Source: DYEP01 sp040755615
GTDB lineage: Bacteria; Bacillota; Sulfobacillia; DUSP01; DYEP01
DNA length: 13,113 nucleotides
NCBI GenBank assembly: GCA_040755615.1
Contig: JBFMAL010000050.1
Coordinates: 1 to 13,113 of the forward strand
Direction of reading: 5' to 3'
This document shows positions 1 to 6,542 of the stretch, in pieces. Every line of letters begins with the position of its first letter. The stretch's first letter is position 1. Position numbers and translations under genes: made by a program. Under the pieces are notes generated by a model that searched no databases, was not told where the DNA came from, and was given only the letters and a program-made list of their open reading frames with translations.

Positions 1-616
1 CTCATAGATAGCGTCGACTATAAGGTGAAGTTTATACCCAAACCATACAACGACTTTCTCCCACAGGGTAACACCTTCCCTACGCCCCTGGTACACCTTT
101 TTGCCAAAGTCAGCATCAGTATCACGGCGTCCATCGGGTTTTCGGGTCTTTTGTTTTTCATCTCGCTTTTTGTCTCGAGCCAGGCTGCTGATGGCTTTGC
201 TATCTATGGCTAAAACACGCCCAAAATCAGGTAAGAGTGAACTTATCTCCTCGACCAGCCGCGAAAATACTCCTTCAACTTCGATGCATGAGCTTTCGGC
301 AAAACCGAGTATACACATAGGCCGGTGGTACCGCCCGCTCCACCAAACACAGGTCAAACCCGCAAATCTCCCGCAGTTGGCCATTCCTCCCCAGTTCACG
401 CCGCAGGCTTTCAATAGATGGGTGCTGGTAGACTATTCCCGCGAGTAGAGAATTCCAGACTGCCCGTATCGGGTAATCATCACGGCCTTTGCCGCGCTCT
501 TGCTCGAGTTTTTGCATCAGTCCCTCATCGGGAAGGTAATCCAGCACCAGCAGTAAACGCTGCAAATCTCCGAGTTCGTCGATTTCATGCCACCCAAAGA
601 GTTGTTTTTGTGCTAA
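1..616 (-). pseudogene. Frameshifted DDE transposase (DUF772/InsH-like N-terminus), cut by window edge
   Basis: This is the N-terminal part of a DDE transposase read leftwards, in two frames. The first frame, about 275-616, carries a DUF772-like start: LVLDYLPDEG, then YPIRAVWNSLLAGIVYQHPS and a SLRRELGRN stretch. The frame stops at a TGA at 275-277, but one base over the protein continues to position 1 with FGRVLAIDSKAI (probable first catalytic Asp), DADFGKKVYQG and WFGYKLHLIVDAIYE, a very typical transposase core. A single-base frameshift near 281-284 therefore separates the pieces. No ATG, GTG or TTG is well placed after the GGAGG at 618-622; the frame is open upstream of the ATG at 565 (residues FGWHEIDELGDLQ), so the start may be damaged too. 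The catalytic C-terminus lies outside the window. The exact IS family (IS4/IS5-like) is uncertain; that it is a transposase is not. Confidence 0.8.
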
Positions 617-864
617 ACCTCCTCTGGTTTCTTTATTGGGTGTTTACAAAAAGGATTCACCAGATACAGGAGGTTTTCCTGCTTTATCTCCTTCTTTCTC
701 GTTATCAATTCTTCTCTCTTCACATTCCTCTTTGGGGTCAATTTTGCCAAACTGATCACTCCCCGAGTCTTATACCCTGCGTAGACCTAAAATGTTTGGG
801 GGAAAGTCTCTTTCATGCCTCACCAAAACGACCTATCTATCATTGCCTCTCTCAACAGCGCAAT
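617..864. other. Non-coding stretch between two insertion sequences
   Basis: No convincing gene is visible here. The stretch probably contains the 5' end of the left transposon and the 3' end of the IS256 element. A small hairpin CAGGAGG-TTTT-CCTG lies near 666-680. A segment near 735-770, read on the minus strand, begins GGGGAGTGATCAG and ends AATTGACCCC; it could be an IS terminus, but I cannot locate its partner inside the window. Confidence 0.4.
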
Positions 865-2195
865 TGGCTTGTGGTGTAAATACTCCCCGGCAGACTTGAA
901 AGGTTAAGCTGCCCGTGTGACGCCGACTTTGCCCCCGGTAGGCTTGTCCAGATCCAGGTACTCGGTCATGTCGAAGTACCGGTGGCCCGTGGACCAGCCC
1001 AGCCCCAAGGAGTCTTAGAGCAGAGTCCTCGTTGGGGAATATCCGTATCACCCGTTCCCTGCGACGAACCTCCTGGTTGAGACGCTCGACACCGTTGGTG
1101 GTTCTCAGGCGCTTGCGGTACCTCTCAGGGAAGGCCATAACCCCCATGGCGTCTTCAATGCCGTACTCGAGGCACTTGACGGCCTTGGGAGCCCGTTCAG
1201 CGTAGTCCTGAAGCACCTCCTGTAGGAGCCGGCGTGCTGTGGCCATGTCAGGCGCTTTGAAGATTAGCCGCAACTTGCCATAAAACGCACCCTGCAGGGC
1301 CTTGGGGCAGGCATCCGGGATGTTACGGGTAAAATGTGTCTGACACCGCTGCCAGGTGGCTGGCTCTTATCAGCCCCTTGTGATCGTCGGATACCACCAG
1401 GTCTACCCCCCAGTAACCCACGGGCCTTAAAATGGTCAAAGAATTCAGCCCAACTTGCCTCCGTCTCGCTATCCCCCAATGCTAACCCCAGGATCTCCCG
1501 GTAGCCCTCCCGGTTGATACCGGTTGCTATGAGAGTATTGCAGAGCCTTACCTGGCCGCCCTTTCTCACGCGGATCACCAGGGCGTCCACCAGCACAAAC
1601 GGGTACTCGCCCAGTTCCCAGTTCTTCCATTGCCCCACAACCTCATCCAGCCCCTTGCATAACTCCGAAACGGTCGAATGGGAGAACTCTGTGCCACAAA
1701 GTTCCTGCACTACTCCCCTTACCTTGTGCGCCGGTACCCCGTTTACTACCATCTCTACCATGGCCAGGAGCAGCGCCTGCTCGCTCCTTTGATACCTCCG
1801 GAAAAGGTCCGTCGAAAAATGCCGCTGCGAACCCGCGGTACCTCCAGGTTCAACTCTCCTACACGCGTCTTCAATTGCCTCTCCCGATATCCGTTCCGGT
1901 AGCCCTCACGCTCCTCGTTCCTCTCGTAACGCCTCGCCTTCAGATGCTCAGTAACCTGGGCTTCCAAAACTTGATTGACTACCTGTTCTACCAAGACAGC
2001 CAGCCCATTGTCATGGGTGAGTAACTGCTGAATTGCCGCCTCTACTGGGCCATCCTCTTTTCCCTCCTGGTGATGTTGGTTTTGTCACCTTTCTATCTAC
2101 CAGGGAGAGGGTGGCCTTCCCTCCTTCACCTGCCTCTCGAGGCCTCTACCTCTGATTCCCTTTACACCATTCTACCGGACACTACTGGCTTATGC
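865..2195 (-). mobile_element. Degraded IS256-family insertion sequence (approximate borders)
   Basis: A single broken IS256 (Mutator-type) transposase fills most of this interval. Reading inward from each side, both ends carry TGGTGTAAA: on the plus strand near 871-879, and on the minus strand near 2164-2172. This is the sort of imperfect inverted repeat expected at the ends of such an element. The outer limits and any target duplication could not be fixed by eye, so the borders are approximate by tens of bases. The element lies directly upstream of the yloU-fakA genes, on the opposite strand. Confidence 0.65.
904..2040 (-). pseudogene. IS256-family (Mutator) transposase, multiply frameshifted
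   Basis: Three overlapping reading frames together make an almost complete IS256-type transposase. N-terminal part: EAAIQQLLTHDNG, then ARRYERNEEREGYRNGYRER, RVGELNLEVPRVRSG. Middle: HKVRGVVQELCG, FVLVDALVIRVRKGG (first catalytic Asp), NREGYREILGLALGDSE, then VSDDHKGL (second Asp). C-terminal: NGVERLNQEVRRRERVIRIF (catalytic Glu in NQEVRRR), then WSTGHRYFDMTEYLDL in another frame. I see at least four lesions: one T lost in the T-run opposite 1815-1819, one extra G in the six-G run opposite 1406-1411, loss of several codons plus a shift near 1355-1370, and another small loss near 1000-1010. The apparent ATG after AGGAGGG is also out of frame. All catalytic residues survive in pieces, but the gene cannot make a working protein. 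Confidence 0.88.
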
Positions 2196-2532
2196 CTTGC
2201 ATAGTCACGTGTGGGTGAAGTTCCTAAGTCGCTCTTGACCCATAGTTTGTATTCTATCACAGTCGTGCAGGATATAAACGCAGGTATGTGGAATTTGAAA
2301 CCTAACCAGGAGGGGCGCTGCCATGCTCATTAAGGACATCTCCGGTTTCTGCCCATCCTGTGGCTTTGAAGTCATGGAGCCGCTCAGACTTCCCTACTCG
2401 GCATGTCTCGGTGTGCAATAGAGTCCGCGGAAGTTACTGTATGACGTGACCTGGTTGGCTTGTTTTCATGTTGGACTGCCTGCTGCTGGGACAGGGCGTT
2501 ACATGTGGGAATTATCGGGAGGATAAGCAAGA
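2196..2532. other. Upstream region of yloU with no major gene
   Basis: Between the IS256 remnant and the Asp23 gene I see only one tiny RBS-preceded ORF (listed separately) and weak promoter-like sequence: TATAAA at 2273-2278 without a good -35, and TTGACC at 2235-2240 without a well-spaced -10. The ribosome binding site of the downstream gene, GGGAGGA, lies at about 2518-2524. Homologues of rpmB and spoVM, which sit near yloU in Bacillus, were looked for and not found. Confidence 0.4.
2323..2421 (+). CDS. Candidate 32-residue ORF with CPSC motif
   Basis: An ATG at 2323 follows AGGAGGGG with a normal spacing, and a 32-codon frame runs to TAG at 2419. The peptide contains GFCPSCGFEVMEP, a CxxC knuckle like half of a zinc ribbon, and one further Cys near the end. 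I do not recognise the family. It may be a genuine microprotein, or the N-terminal stump of a zinc-ribbon gene cut when the neighbouring insertion sequences arrived. It lies 111 bases ahead of yloU on the same strand and could be co-transcribed with it. The good Shine-Dalgarno is the main reason for listing it. Confidence 0.3.
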   Translation: MLIKDISGFCPSCGFEVMEPLRLPYSACLGVQ

Positions 2533-2895
2533 ATGCCTAAAGAAGTGAACAACGCGTACGGTTCGATCATCCTATCTGAGGAAGTGATAGCGACCATAGC
2601 GGGAGTGGCTGCTACGGAGTGCTACGGTATAGTGGGCATGGCTTCGAGCAGGGTTGCGGACGGTATCGCAGAGCTGCTGGGAAGAGAGAACCTGGCAAAG
2701 GGCGCTGACGTCACCCTGGGGGAAGAAGACGTGTCTATTACCCTGAACGTTATTGTAGGTTACGGCACCCGCATTTCCGAGGTGGCGCGGAACGTGATTG
2801 AAAAGGTCAAATACACTGTGGAAACTACCACCGGGCTGAAGGTATCCAGGATAAGGATAAACATTCAAGGCGTGAAGGTGGGCAAGACCAGGTAG
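2533..2895 (+). CDS. Asp23/Gls24 family envelope stress response protein (YloU-like)
   Basis: A 120-residue protein of the Asp23/Gls24 family (DUF322). Typical features are the start YGSIILSEEVIATIAGVAA, the segment CYGIVGMASSR, and the final half with VSITLNVIVGYGTRISEVARNV followed by the terminal strand VSRIRINIQGVKV. The length fits the short YloU type rather than the longer staphylococcal Asp23. The ATG follows GGGAGGA at a good distance. It ends 12 bases before the next gene, whose RBS lies in the gap, so the two form an operon; yloU-yloV pairing is widely conserved. Family members are cytosolic, and some are tethered to the membrane through AmaP in staphylococci and linked to cell-envelope stress; no AmaP-like gene is present here. 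The precise role of YloU is not well defined. Confidence 0.9.
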   Translation: MPKEVNNAYGSIILSEEVIATIAGVAATECYGIVGMASSRVADGIAELLGRENLAKGADVTLGEEDVSITLNVIVGYGTRISEVARNVIEKVKYTVETTTGLKVSRIRINIQGVKVGKTR

Positions 2896-2907
2896 GAGGC
2901 GGAGGAC

Positions 2908-4554
2908 GTGAGAAAAGAGAGACTGACAGGAGCCGATTATTTCAACTTGATCTCTGCCGCCGCCCGCAGCTTGGAAAGAAACAAGGCGGAAGTGAACTCG
3001 CTGAATGTCTTCCCTGTGCCCGATGGTGATACGGGTACCAACATGTCGCTCACCTTGAAGTCTGCGGTCGCCGAGGCAAAGAAGGTTGCCACCGATAGCA
3101 TAGGAAAAGTGGCGCAGGCGGTATCACTGGGATCTCTGATGGGAGCGCGCGGGAATTCCGGCGTTATCCTGTCGCAGATCTACCGGGGGATTGCCAAAGG
3201 GCTTGAGGACAAGGAATCTGCGACTCCCGTTGAACTGGCCTGGGCGCTTCAAGAGGGCGTCAGAACGGCATATAAAGCTGTAATGAAACCGGTGGAGGGA
3301 ACAGTTCTCACCGTAGTCCGAGAATCAGCAAAAGGTGCGCTCGATGCTGCTCGCAGGGGCGGAGACATCGTGGAGGTCTGGGCAAAAGCGCTTGAGGCGG
3401 GAGAAGCCGCTCTGCAGAAGACCCCGGACCTGCTTCCCGTGCTAAAACAGGCCGGCGTTGTGGACGCGGGGGGAAAAGGCCTGATATACATCCTGAACGC
3501 GGGGCTTGACGTACTTCAGGACAGGGTAGAGGCGGATGAGGATGCCGGAAGCTCGCGCAAGGTTCAGTTTGAAGTCACAGACGAGATGGCGGACCTGAGG
3601 TACCCGTATGACACCCAGTTCCTGCTGAAGGGCTCCCAGATACCTGTGGATACCATACGCAATCATCTTGAGGCGTACGGCGATTCGCTGCTGGTTGTTG
3701 GATCGGCCGAGATGGTAAGGGTTCATATCCATACGGCGAATCCCGGTACCGTTTTGCAGTACTGCCTGGGTTTCGGGACGCTCTCAGCCATAGAGATAGA
3801 GAACATGATCGAGCAGGCGCTGGAGTTGAAGGACAGCTCGCCGGCGGAGCAAAGGGAGGTACCCGCATTTTCAGTACCCGTCCAGGCACAGGGACCTAAA
3901 GAAATCGGCGTGGCAGCGGTCGCCGTGGGCGACGGGCTGACAGAGATCTTCAGGAGCCTTGGTGCGGACCAGATCATCAACGGAGGCCAGACGATGAACC
4001 CCGCCACCGAAGACGTGCTGCGGGCCATCGAGAATGTTCCAGCAGACAAAGTTATCGTTCTTCCAAACAACAAGAACGTGATCTTGTCGGCCGAGCAGGC
4101 AAAGAAACTGTCAAAAAAGGAAGTGTATGTCGTACCGTCAAGGAACGTGCCCCAGGGGATCGCTGCGCTGCTATCCTACCGTCCCGAAGGCGACGTCAGA
4201 GAGATCGCCTCGATGATGAACCGTGCCTTAAGCTCGATCAAGGACGGCGAGGTAACGTACGCGGTCAGGGATACCAGGTACAACGGGCTTGAGATATCTA
4301 CCGGAGACATCCTGGGCCTGTCAAACGGGGAAATCATCAGCGTGGGCAAACATCCTGACGAGGTCCTGCAGGCGCTGATCGATTCCATAATTGAAGACGG
4401 GGATGAAGTCATCACTCTGCTTTACGGAGAGGGAATTGACAGCGAACAGGCCGGCAAGATTGGAGAGATAATCGGGAACAAGTATCCTGATGTGGAAATA
4501 GAAGTTAGGTACGGCGGCCAACCACTTTACTATTATATCGTATCCATCGAGTGA
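2908..4554 (+). CDS. fakA: Fatty acid kinase catalytic subunit FakA / DAK2 (YloV-like)
   Basis: A 548-residue protein of normal length for FakA/YloV. In Gram-positives FakA phosphorylates exogenous fatty acids presented by FakB (DegV-type) proteins, feeding the acyl-phosphate pool for PlsY and PlsX; no fakB is in this window. Residues 1 to about 205 form the DhaL/DAK2 domain with the Mg-ATP aspartate motif FPVPDGDTGTNM (35-46), SLMGARGNSGVILSQ (76-90) and VVDAGGKGLIYIL (184-196). A middle domain (about 220-305) carries VHIHTANPG with the HIH pair at 273-275. The C-terminal domain (about 333-548) has NGGQTMNPAT (358-367) and LPNNKNVILSAEQA (385-398). The start is GTG after AGGAGGCGGAGG. The residue at 235, in RYPYDTQF, is Asp where I expect a zinc-ligand Cys (YCTEF) in better-known FakA proteins. 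The gene is followed by a strong terminator. Confidence 0.9.
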   Translation: MRKERLTGADYFNLISAAARSLERNKAEVNSLNVFPVPDGDTGTNMSLTLKSAVAEAKKVATDSIGKVAQAVSLGSLMGARGNSGVILSQIYRGIAKGLEDKESATPVELAWALQEGVRTAYKAVMKPVEGTVLTVVRESAKGALDAARRGGDIVEVWAKALEAGEAALQKTPDLLPVLKQAGVVDAGGKGLIYILNAGLDVLQDRVEADEDAGSSRKVQFEVTDEMADLRYPYDTQFLLKGSQIPVDTIRNHLEAYGDSLLVVGSAEMVRVHIHTANPGTVLQYCLGFGTLSAIEIENMIEQALELKDSSPAEQREVPAFSVPVQAQGPKEIGVAAVAVGDGLTEIFRSLGADQIINGGQTMNPATEDVLRAIENVPADKVIVLPNNKNVILSAEQAKKLSKKEVYVVPSRNVPQGIAALLSYRPEGDVREIASMMNRALSSIKDGEVTYAVRDTRYNGLEISTGDILGLSNGEIISVGKHPDEVLQALIDSIIEDGDEVITLLYGEGIDSEQAGKIGEIIGNKYPDVEIEVRYGGQPLYYYIVSIE

Positions 4555-4565
4555 GAGGGCGTCTC

Positions 4566-4600
4566 ACAAAAACCCTGCTAGGCAGGGTTTTTGTTTTTCA
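4566..4600 (+). terminator. Rho-independent terminator after fakA
   Basis: A perfect 13-bp stem, ACAAAAACCCTGC and GCAGGGTTTTTGT, with a three-base loop TAG sits 11 bases after the fakA stop. The right arm merges into TTTTTGTTTTT. The flanking A-run makes it potentially bidirectional, but there is no minus-strand gene to its right within 700 bases. Confidence 0.93.
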
Positions 4601-4627
4601 AACAGGAAGAGGCGGTATGAATTGACA

Positions 4628-4656
4628 GTATTAATTTAGCTGTTCTTTAAATAATA
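4628..4656 (+). promoter_or_regulatory. Possible forespore sigma-G-type promoter for first ssp gene
   Basis: GTATT at 4628-4632 and AATAATA at 4650-4656, 17 bases apart, resemble the sigma-G pattern (GHATR and CATNHTA) with one mismatch in each box. The ssp ribosome binding site begins about 15 bases later. A TTGACA at 4622-4627 in the same AT-rich stretch lacks a well-placed -10. The call leans on the expectation that ssp genes are sigma-G dependent. Confidence 0.35.
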
Positions 4657-4688
4657 ATGTTAGGATTTTCAAAAGGAGGTGAACATTA

Positions 4689-4964
4689 TTGGCACTAGGA
4701 CAGAGACGTAATCGAGTCATGGTACCCCAGGCACAGGCAGCGCTGGACAGTTTCAAGTACGAGGTAGCACGAGATCTGAATGTCCAGCCTCCGCCCTCGG
4801 GCTACTGGGGGAATCTCACCTCCCGGGATTGTGGTGCAGTGGGCGGTCAGATGGTCAGGAGAATGATCGAGATGGCCGAACGCTCGCTGGCAGGCACCGC
4901 AGGCATGCAGGCCGGACCTGCAGGCGGAGCCGCTGGAGGCTTCGCCCAGGGGAGAACAAGATAA
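4689..4964 (+). CDS. Alpha/beta-type small acid-soluble spore protein (SASP), Gly/Ala-tailed
   Basis: A 91-residue alpha/beta-type SASP. These proteins saturate forespore DNA, shift it towards an A-like form and protect it from UV and heat, then are degraded at germination. The N-terminal helix region has MVPQAQAALDSFKYEVARDL, which includes the GPR-type cleavage region around KYE-VA. The DNA-binding second half has GYWGNLTSRDCGAVGGQM and VRRMIEMAERSLAG. The start is TTG at 4689, fixed by AAAAGGAGGTGA at 4671-4682 and by the identical TTG-GCA beginning of the next gene. Unlike its neighbour it carries an extra 20-odd residue tail rich in Gly and Ala (GPAGGAAGGFAQGRTR), outside the family's usual 60-75 residues. 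It lies upstream of a second copy and convergent to gpr. Confidence 0.95.
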   Translation: MALGQRRNRVMVPQAQAALDSFKYEVARDLNVQPPPSGYWGNLTSRDCGAVGGQMVRRMIEMAERSLAGTAGMQAGPAGGAAGGFAQGRTR

Positions 4965-4983
4965 TCGGGCCAAAGAATGCCAG

Positions 4984-4990
4984 CATACTA
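4984..4990 (+). promoter_or_regulatory. Sigma-G-type -10 element before second ssp gene
   Basis: CATACTA fits the sigma-G -10 consensus CATNHTA exactly and lies about 37 bases upstream of the AAAGGAGGTGA of the second ssp gene. The -35 region overlaps the stop codon of the first ssp gene and matches poorly (only AGATAAT at 4959-4965), so only the -10 is convincing. It would let the second gene be expressed independently in the forespore. Confidence 0.45.
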
Positions 4991-5042
4991 GCGTGATTTC
5001 AACGCACAATACACTATAGCCACACCAAAGGAGGTGAATCGG

Positions 5043-5261
5043 TTGGCACAAGGACAGGAAGGAAGAGTTCTGGTCCCCGAGGCAAAGCAGGCATTGAGCG
5101 CTTTCAAATACGAGATTGCCAATGAGATCGGAGTCCGACCCCCAGCCCACGGTTACTGGGGTGAGTTGACCTCCCGGGACTGCGGCGCGGTAGGCGGGCA
5201 GATGGTCAAGAGGATGATTGAGATAGCTGAGCGCTCACTGGCTGGCAGAACAACTCCTTAA
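5043..5261 (+). CDS. Alpha/beta-type small acid-soluble spore protein (SASP)
   Basis: A 72-residue alpha/beta-type SASP, paralogous to the gene just upstream: AQGQEGRVLVPEAKQALSAF, then KYEIANEIGVRPP (GPR cleavage region after KYE), GYWGELTSRDCGAVGGQM and VKRMIEIAERSLAG. A longer reading from GTG at 5034 is unlikely because that codon lies inside the Shine-Dalgarno AAAGGAGGTGA (5027-5037). TTG at 5043 gives correct spacing and the same MA-x-GQ beginning as the paralogue. The two genes are 78 bases apart and clearly arose by tandem duplication, diverging mainly in the first 15 residues and in the tail. A hairpin terminator follows. Conserved TSRDCGAVGG replaces the Bacillus TSRxNGSVGG, so each protein has one Cys next to the DNA-binding turn. 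Confidence 0.96.
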   Translation: MAQGQEGRVLVPEAKQALSAFKYEIANEIGVRPPAHGYWGELTSRDCGAVGGQMVKRMIEIAERSLAGRTTP

Positions 5262-5277
5262 GTGAGCTGGTAGTAAG

Positions 5278-5317
5278 CAGGGACGGGAAGAAGCAAGCGG
5301 ACCGTCCCTGTGTTTTT
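5278..5317 (+). terminator. Rho-independent terminator after the ssp pair
   Basis: A 9-bp perfect stem, CAGGGACGG (5278-5286) and CCGTCCCTG (5302-5310), with a 15-base loop is followed by TGTTTTT. It sits between the convergent ssp and gpr genes. On the minus strand no T-run follows the stem, so it seems to serve the ssp transcript. Confidence 0.8.
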
Positions 5318-6284
5318 ACATCACGTACCTTGACAACTCTTCATACCCGATGCCCTTATGCATTGCAGCGTTCAGCCCGGAAGACAGTATCCGGGAGGTC
5401 TCCTCAATGAGCACATCGATCTCTTTTGGGGTGACTACCATGTGTCCGACGGAGGGGCTTAACACATCTTCTATAAGTTTTTCCTTGTTGTGTCCTCCCA
5501 TCTCCTTTAAGAACTCATAAAACGGTACGTTCGTCCCCAGTCGTTCAATAAGTACGTCTATGGTGTTGCTTGCGATGGTCATCGCATGAACGACGGTGGG
5601 CACGCCCACCGCAATTACTGCCACGCCGAGGCTCTCGGGTGTAAGGCCTGACCTCTTGTTCCCCACCCCTGAACCTGGGTGTATACCTGTATCTGATATC
5701 TGGATGGTCGTCATGATCCTCGATATATTCCTCGCACACAGGGAGTCTACTGCGATTACCAGATTCGGCCGGATACGTTCAACCACGGCTTTTATGATCT
5801 CAAATGTCTCTATGCCTGTGGTGCCCAGTACTCCCGGAGCTAGAGCAGCCACAGCGCGCAGTCTTCCGCGGAGCTCGGGCGGAACGAATTCCCTCAGGTG
5901 CCGCGTGACCAGCAGCTGGTCTATCACTCTGGGTCCAAGCGCATCCGGGGTGGCGTTCCAGTTGCCCAGGCCTACGATTAGTACAGAGGCATTGTCCGGA
6001 AGGTTTATGAGCCTTAGCATTTCGTCTGCAAATACTGATGAGACTTGCTCTTCCAGCTCTCTGCTTCGGTTTTCCGGGCTCGGCATGTCAATGGTTACGT
6101 ACCGCCCCATGTTCTTGCCCATCGCTTCCGCCCCCTGGGGGCTCCAGATGTTCACCCTGGTCACACTCAAGGGGCCGATGCGCTCTTCTTCCATGGAGAC
6201 TCCTGGTATTTGGCTTTGACCTGTGTCGCGAAAGAATCTCTCTGATTCTTCGAGAGCGAGATCGGTATATGGCTGGTATTCCAA
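5316..6284 (-). CDS. gpr: Germination protease GPR (SASP-specific endopeptidase)
   Basis: A 322-residue GPR. It is made in the forespore as an inactive zymogen, autoprocesses late in sporulation, and cuts SASPs in the first minutes of germination to release amino acids. The N-terminus PYTDLALEE (5-13) matches the autoprocessing site after a short prosequence (compare RTDLA in Bacillus). Core motifs: VGLGNWNATPDALGP (104-118), APGVLGTTGIET (149-160), AVDSLCARN (178-186) and TGIHPGSGVGNKR (199-211). Asp114 and Asp180 align with Asp127 and Asp193 of the B. megaterium enzyme, proposed as catalytic in an atypical aspartic protease; the constant offset of 13 supports this. The start is TTG at 6284 behind GGAGGTG. 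The length fits clostridial GPR, shorter than the Bacillus form of about 370. Its substrates are encoded immediately next door, on the opposite strand. Confidence 0.96.
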   Translation of the reverse strand: MEYQPYTDLALEESERFFRDTGQSQIPGVSMEEERIGPLSVTRVNIWSPQGAEAMGKNMGRYVTIDMPSPENRSRELEEQVSSVFADEMLRLINLPDNASVLIVGLGNWNATPDALGPRVIDQLLVTRHLREFVPPELRGRLRAVAALAPGVLGTTGIETFEIIKAVVERIRPNLVIAVDSLCARNISRIMTTIQISDTGIHPGSGVGNKRSGLTPESLGVAVIAVGVPTVVHAMTIASNTIDVLIERLGTNVPFYEFLKEMGGHNKEKLIEDVLSPSVGHMVVTPKEIDVLIEETSRILSSGLNAAMHKGIGYEELSRYVM

Positions 6285-6302
6285 GGTGACACCTCCGTAG
6301 GT

Positions 6303-6332
6303 TAAAATAACCGGCGCCTGCGTATTTCATGC
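6303..6332 (-). promoter_or_regulatory. Possible sigma-G-type promoter for gpr
   Basis: On the minus strand GCATG (6332-6328) matches the sigma-G -35 GHATR, and TATTTTA (6309-6303) follows after 18 bases with one mismatch to CATNHTA. Against it, transcription would start almost on top of the GGAGGTG ribosome binding site (6296-6290), an unusually short leader. gpr is a known sigma-G target in Bacillus, which is why the match deserves mention. Confidence 0.35.
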
Positions 6333-6353
6333 CGCCAGCACAAAGGAAAAAAA

Positions 6354-6419
6354 ATGGATGTAATAGTGCACGGGCCTGCGGGTCATAATAAGCAATGGAA
6401 AGGAAGGTTCAAAATCTGA
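6354..6419 (+). CDS. Possible 21-residue leader peptide upstream of rsmD
   Basis: ATG at 6354 follows AAAGGA with a six-base spacer, giving a 21-residue peptide that begins MDVIVHGPAG and ends FKI. Its stop codon lies inside a hairpin (GGTTCA-AAATC-TGAACC, 6406-6422), and a Rho-independent terminator comes about 40 bases later, before rsmD. This order resembles a leader-peptide attenuator. The peptide has no obvious run of a regulatory amino acid, and no clear promoter precedes it, so it may be chance. A competing 47-residue frame (6327-6470) runs on the opposite strand without a recognisable RBS. Confidence 0.25.
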   Translation: MDVIVHGPAGHNKQWKGRFKI

Positions 6420-6461
6420 ACCCTCCCCCATAGGCTCTTCCTCCGGTTTCTCCTCTCCCAT

Positions 6462-6492
6462 GACGGCCATAGTACGGGCCGTCTCTTTTTTT
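6462..6492 (+). terminator. Rho-independent terminator/attenuator before rsmD
   Basis: GACGGCC (6462-6468) pairs with GGCCGTC (6477-6483) across an eight-base loop and is followed by TCTTTTTTTTG. The direction is towards rsmD, yet no convincing plus-strand gene lies upstream, since gpr points the other way. It therefore stops either a short leader or small RNA transcript, or readthrough from the ssp side. Confidence 0.7.
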
Positions 6493-6493
6493 G

Positions 6494-6522
6494 TTTATAC
6501 AAAATGATATCTGCCTTATTAT
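6494..6522 (+). promoter_or_regulatory. Weak sigma-A-like promoter for rsmD-coaD
   Basis: TTTATA at 6494-6499 and TATTAT at 6517-6522 are 17 bases apart (four of six and five of six matches to consensus). They lie just after the terminator and 21 bases before the chosen rsmD start. The spacing is right but the -35 is poor. Confidence 0.3.
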
Positions 6523-6542
6523 AGAAGGGGCAGGTGATTGAC

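Noticed and set aside
4622..4656. TTGACA with AT-rich -10 as a vegetative sigma-A promoter for the first ssp gene
   Set aside because: No -10 at 16-18 bases from TTGACA, and alpha/beta ssp genes are forespore-specific; listed instead as a possible sigma-G site.
5034..5042. GTG at 5034 as start of the second ssp gene
   Set aside because: The codon lies inside the Shine-Dalgarno AAAGGAGGTGA; TTG at 5043 matches the paralogue's start.
5596..6219. 207-residue plus-strand frame opposite gpr
   Set aside because: Shadow of gpr: low-complexity, Ser/Pro-rich translation, no RBS, while gpr itself has all family motifs.
6327..6470. 47-residue minus-strand ORF ahead of gpr (MAVMGEEKPEEEP start)
   Set aside because: No ribosome binding site, overlaps the terminator stem and the gpr promoter region, and no recognisable motif; too weak to list as a gene.
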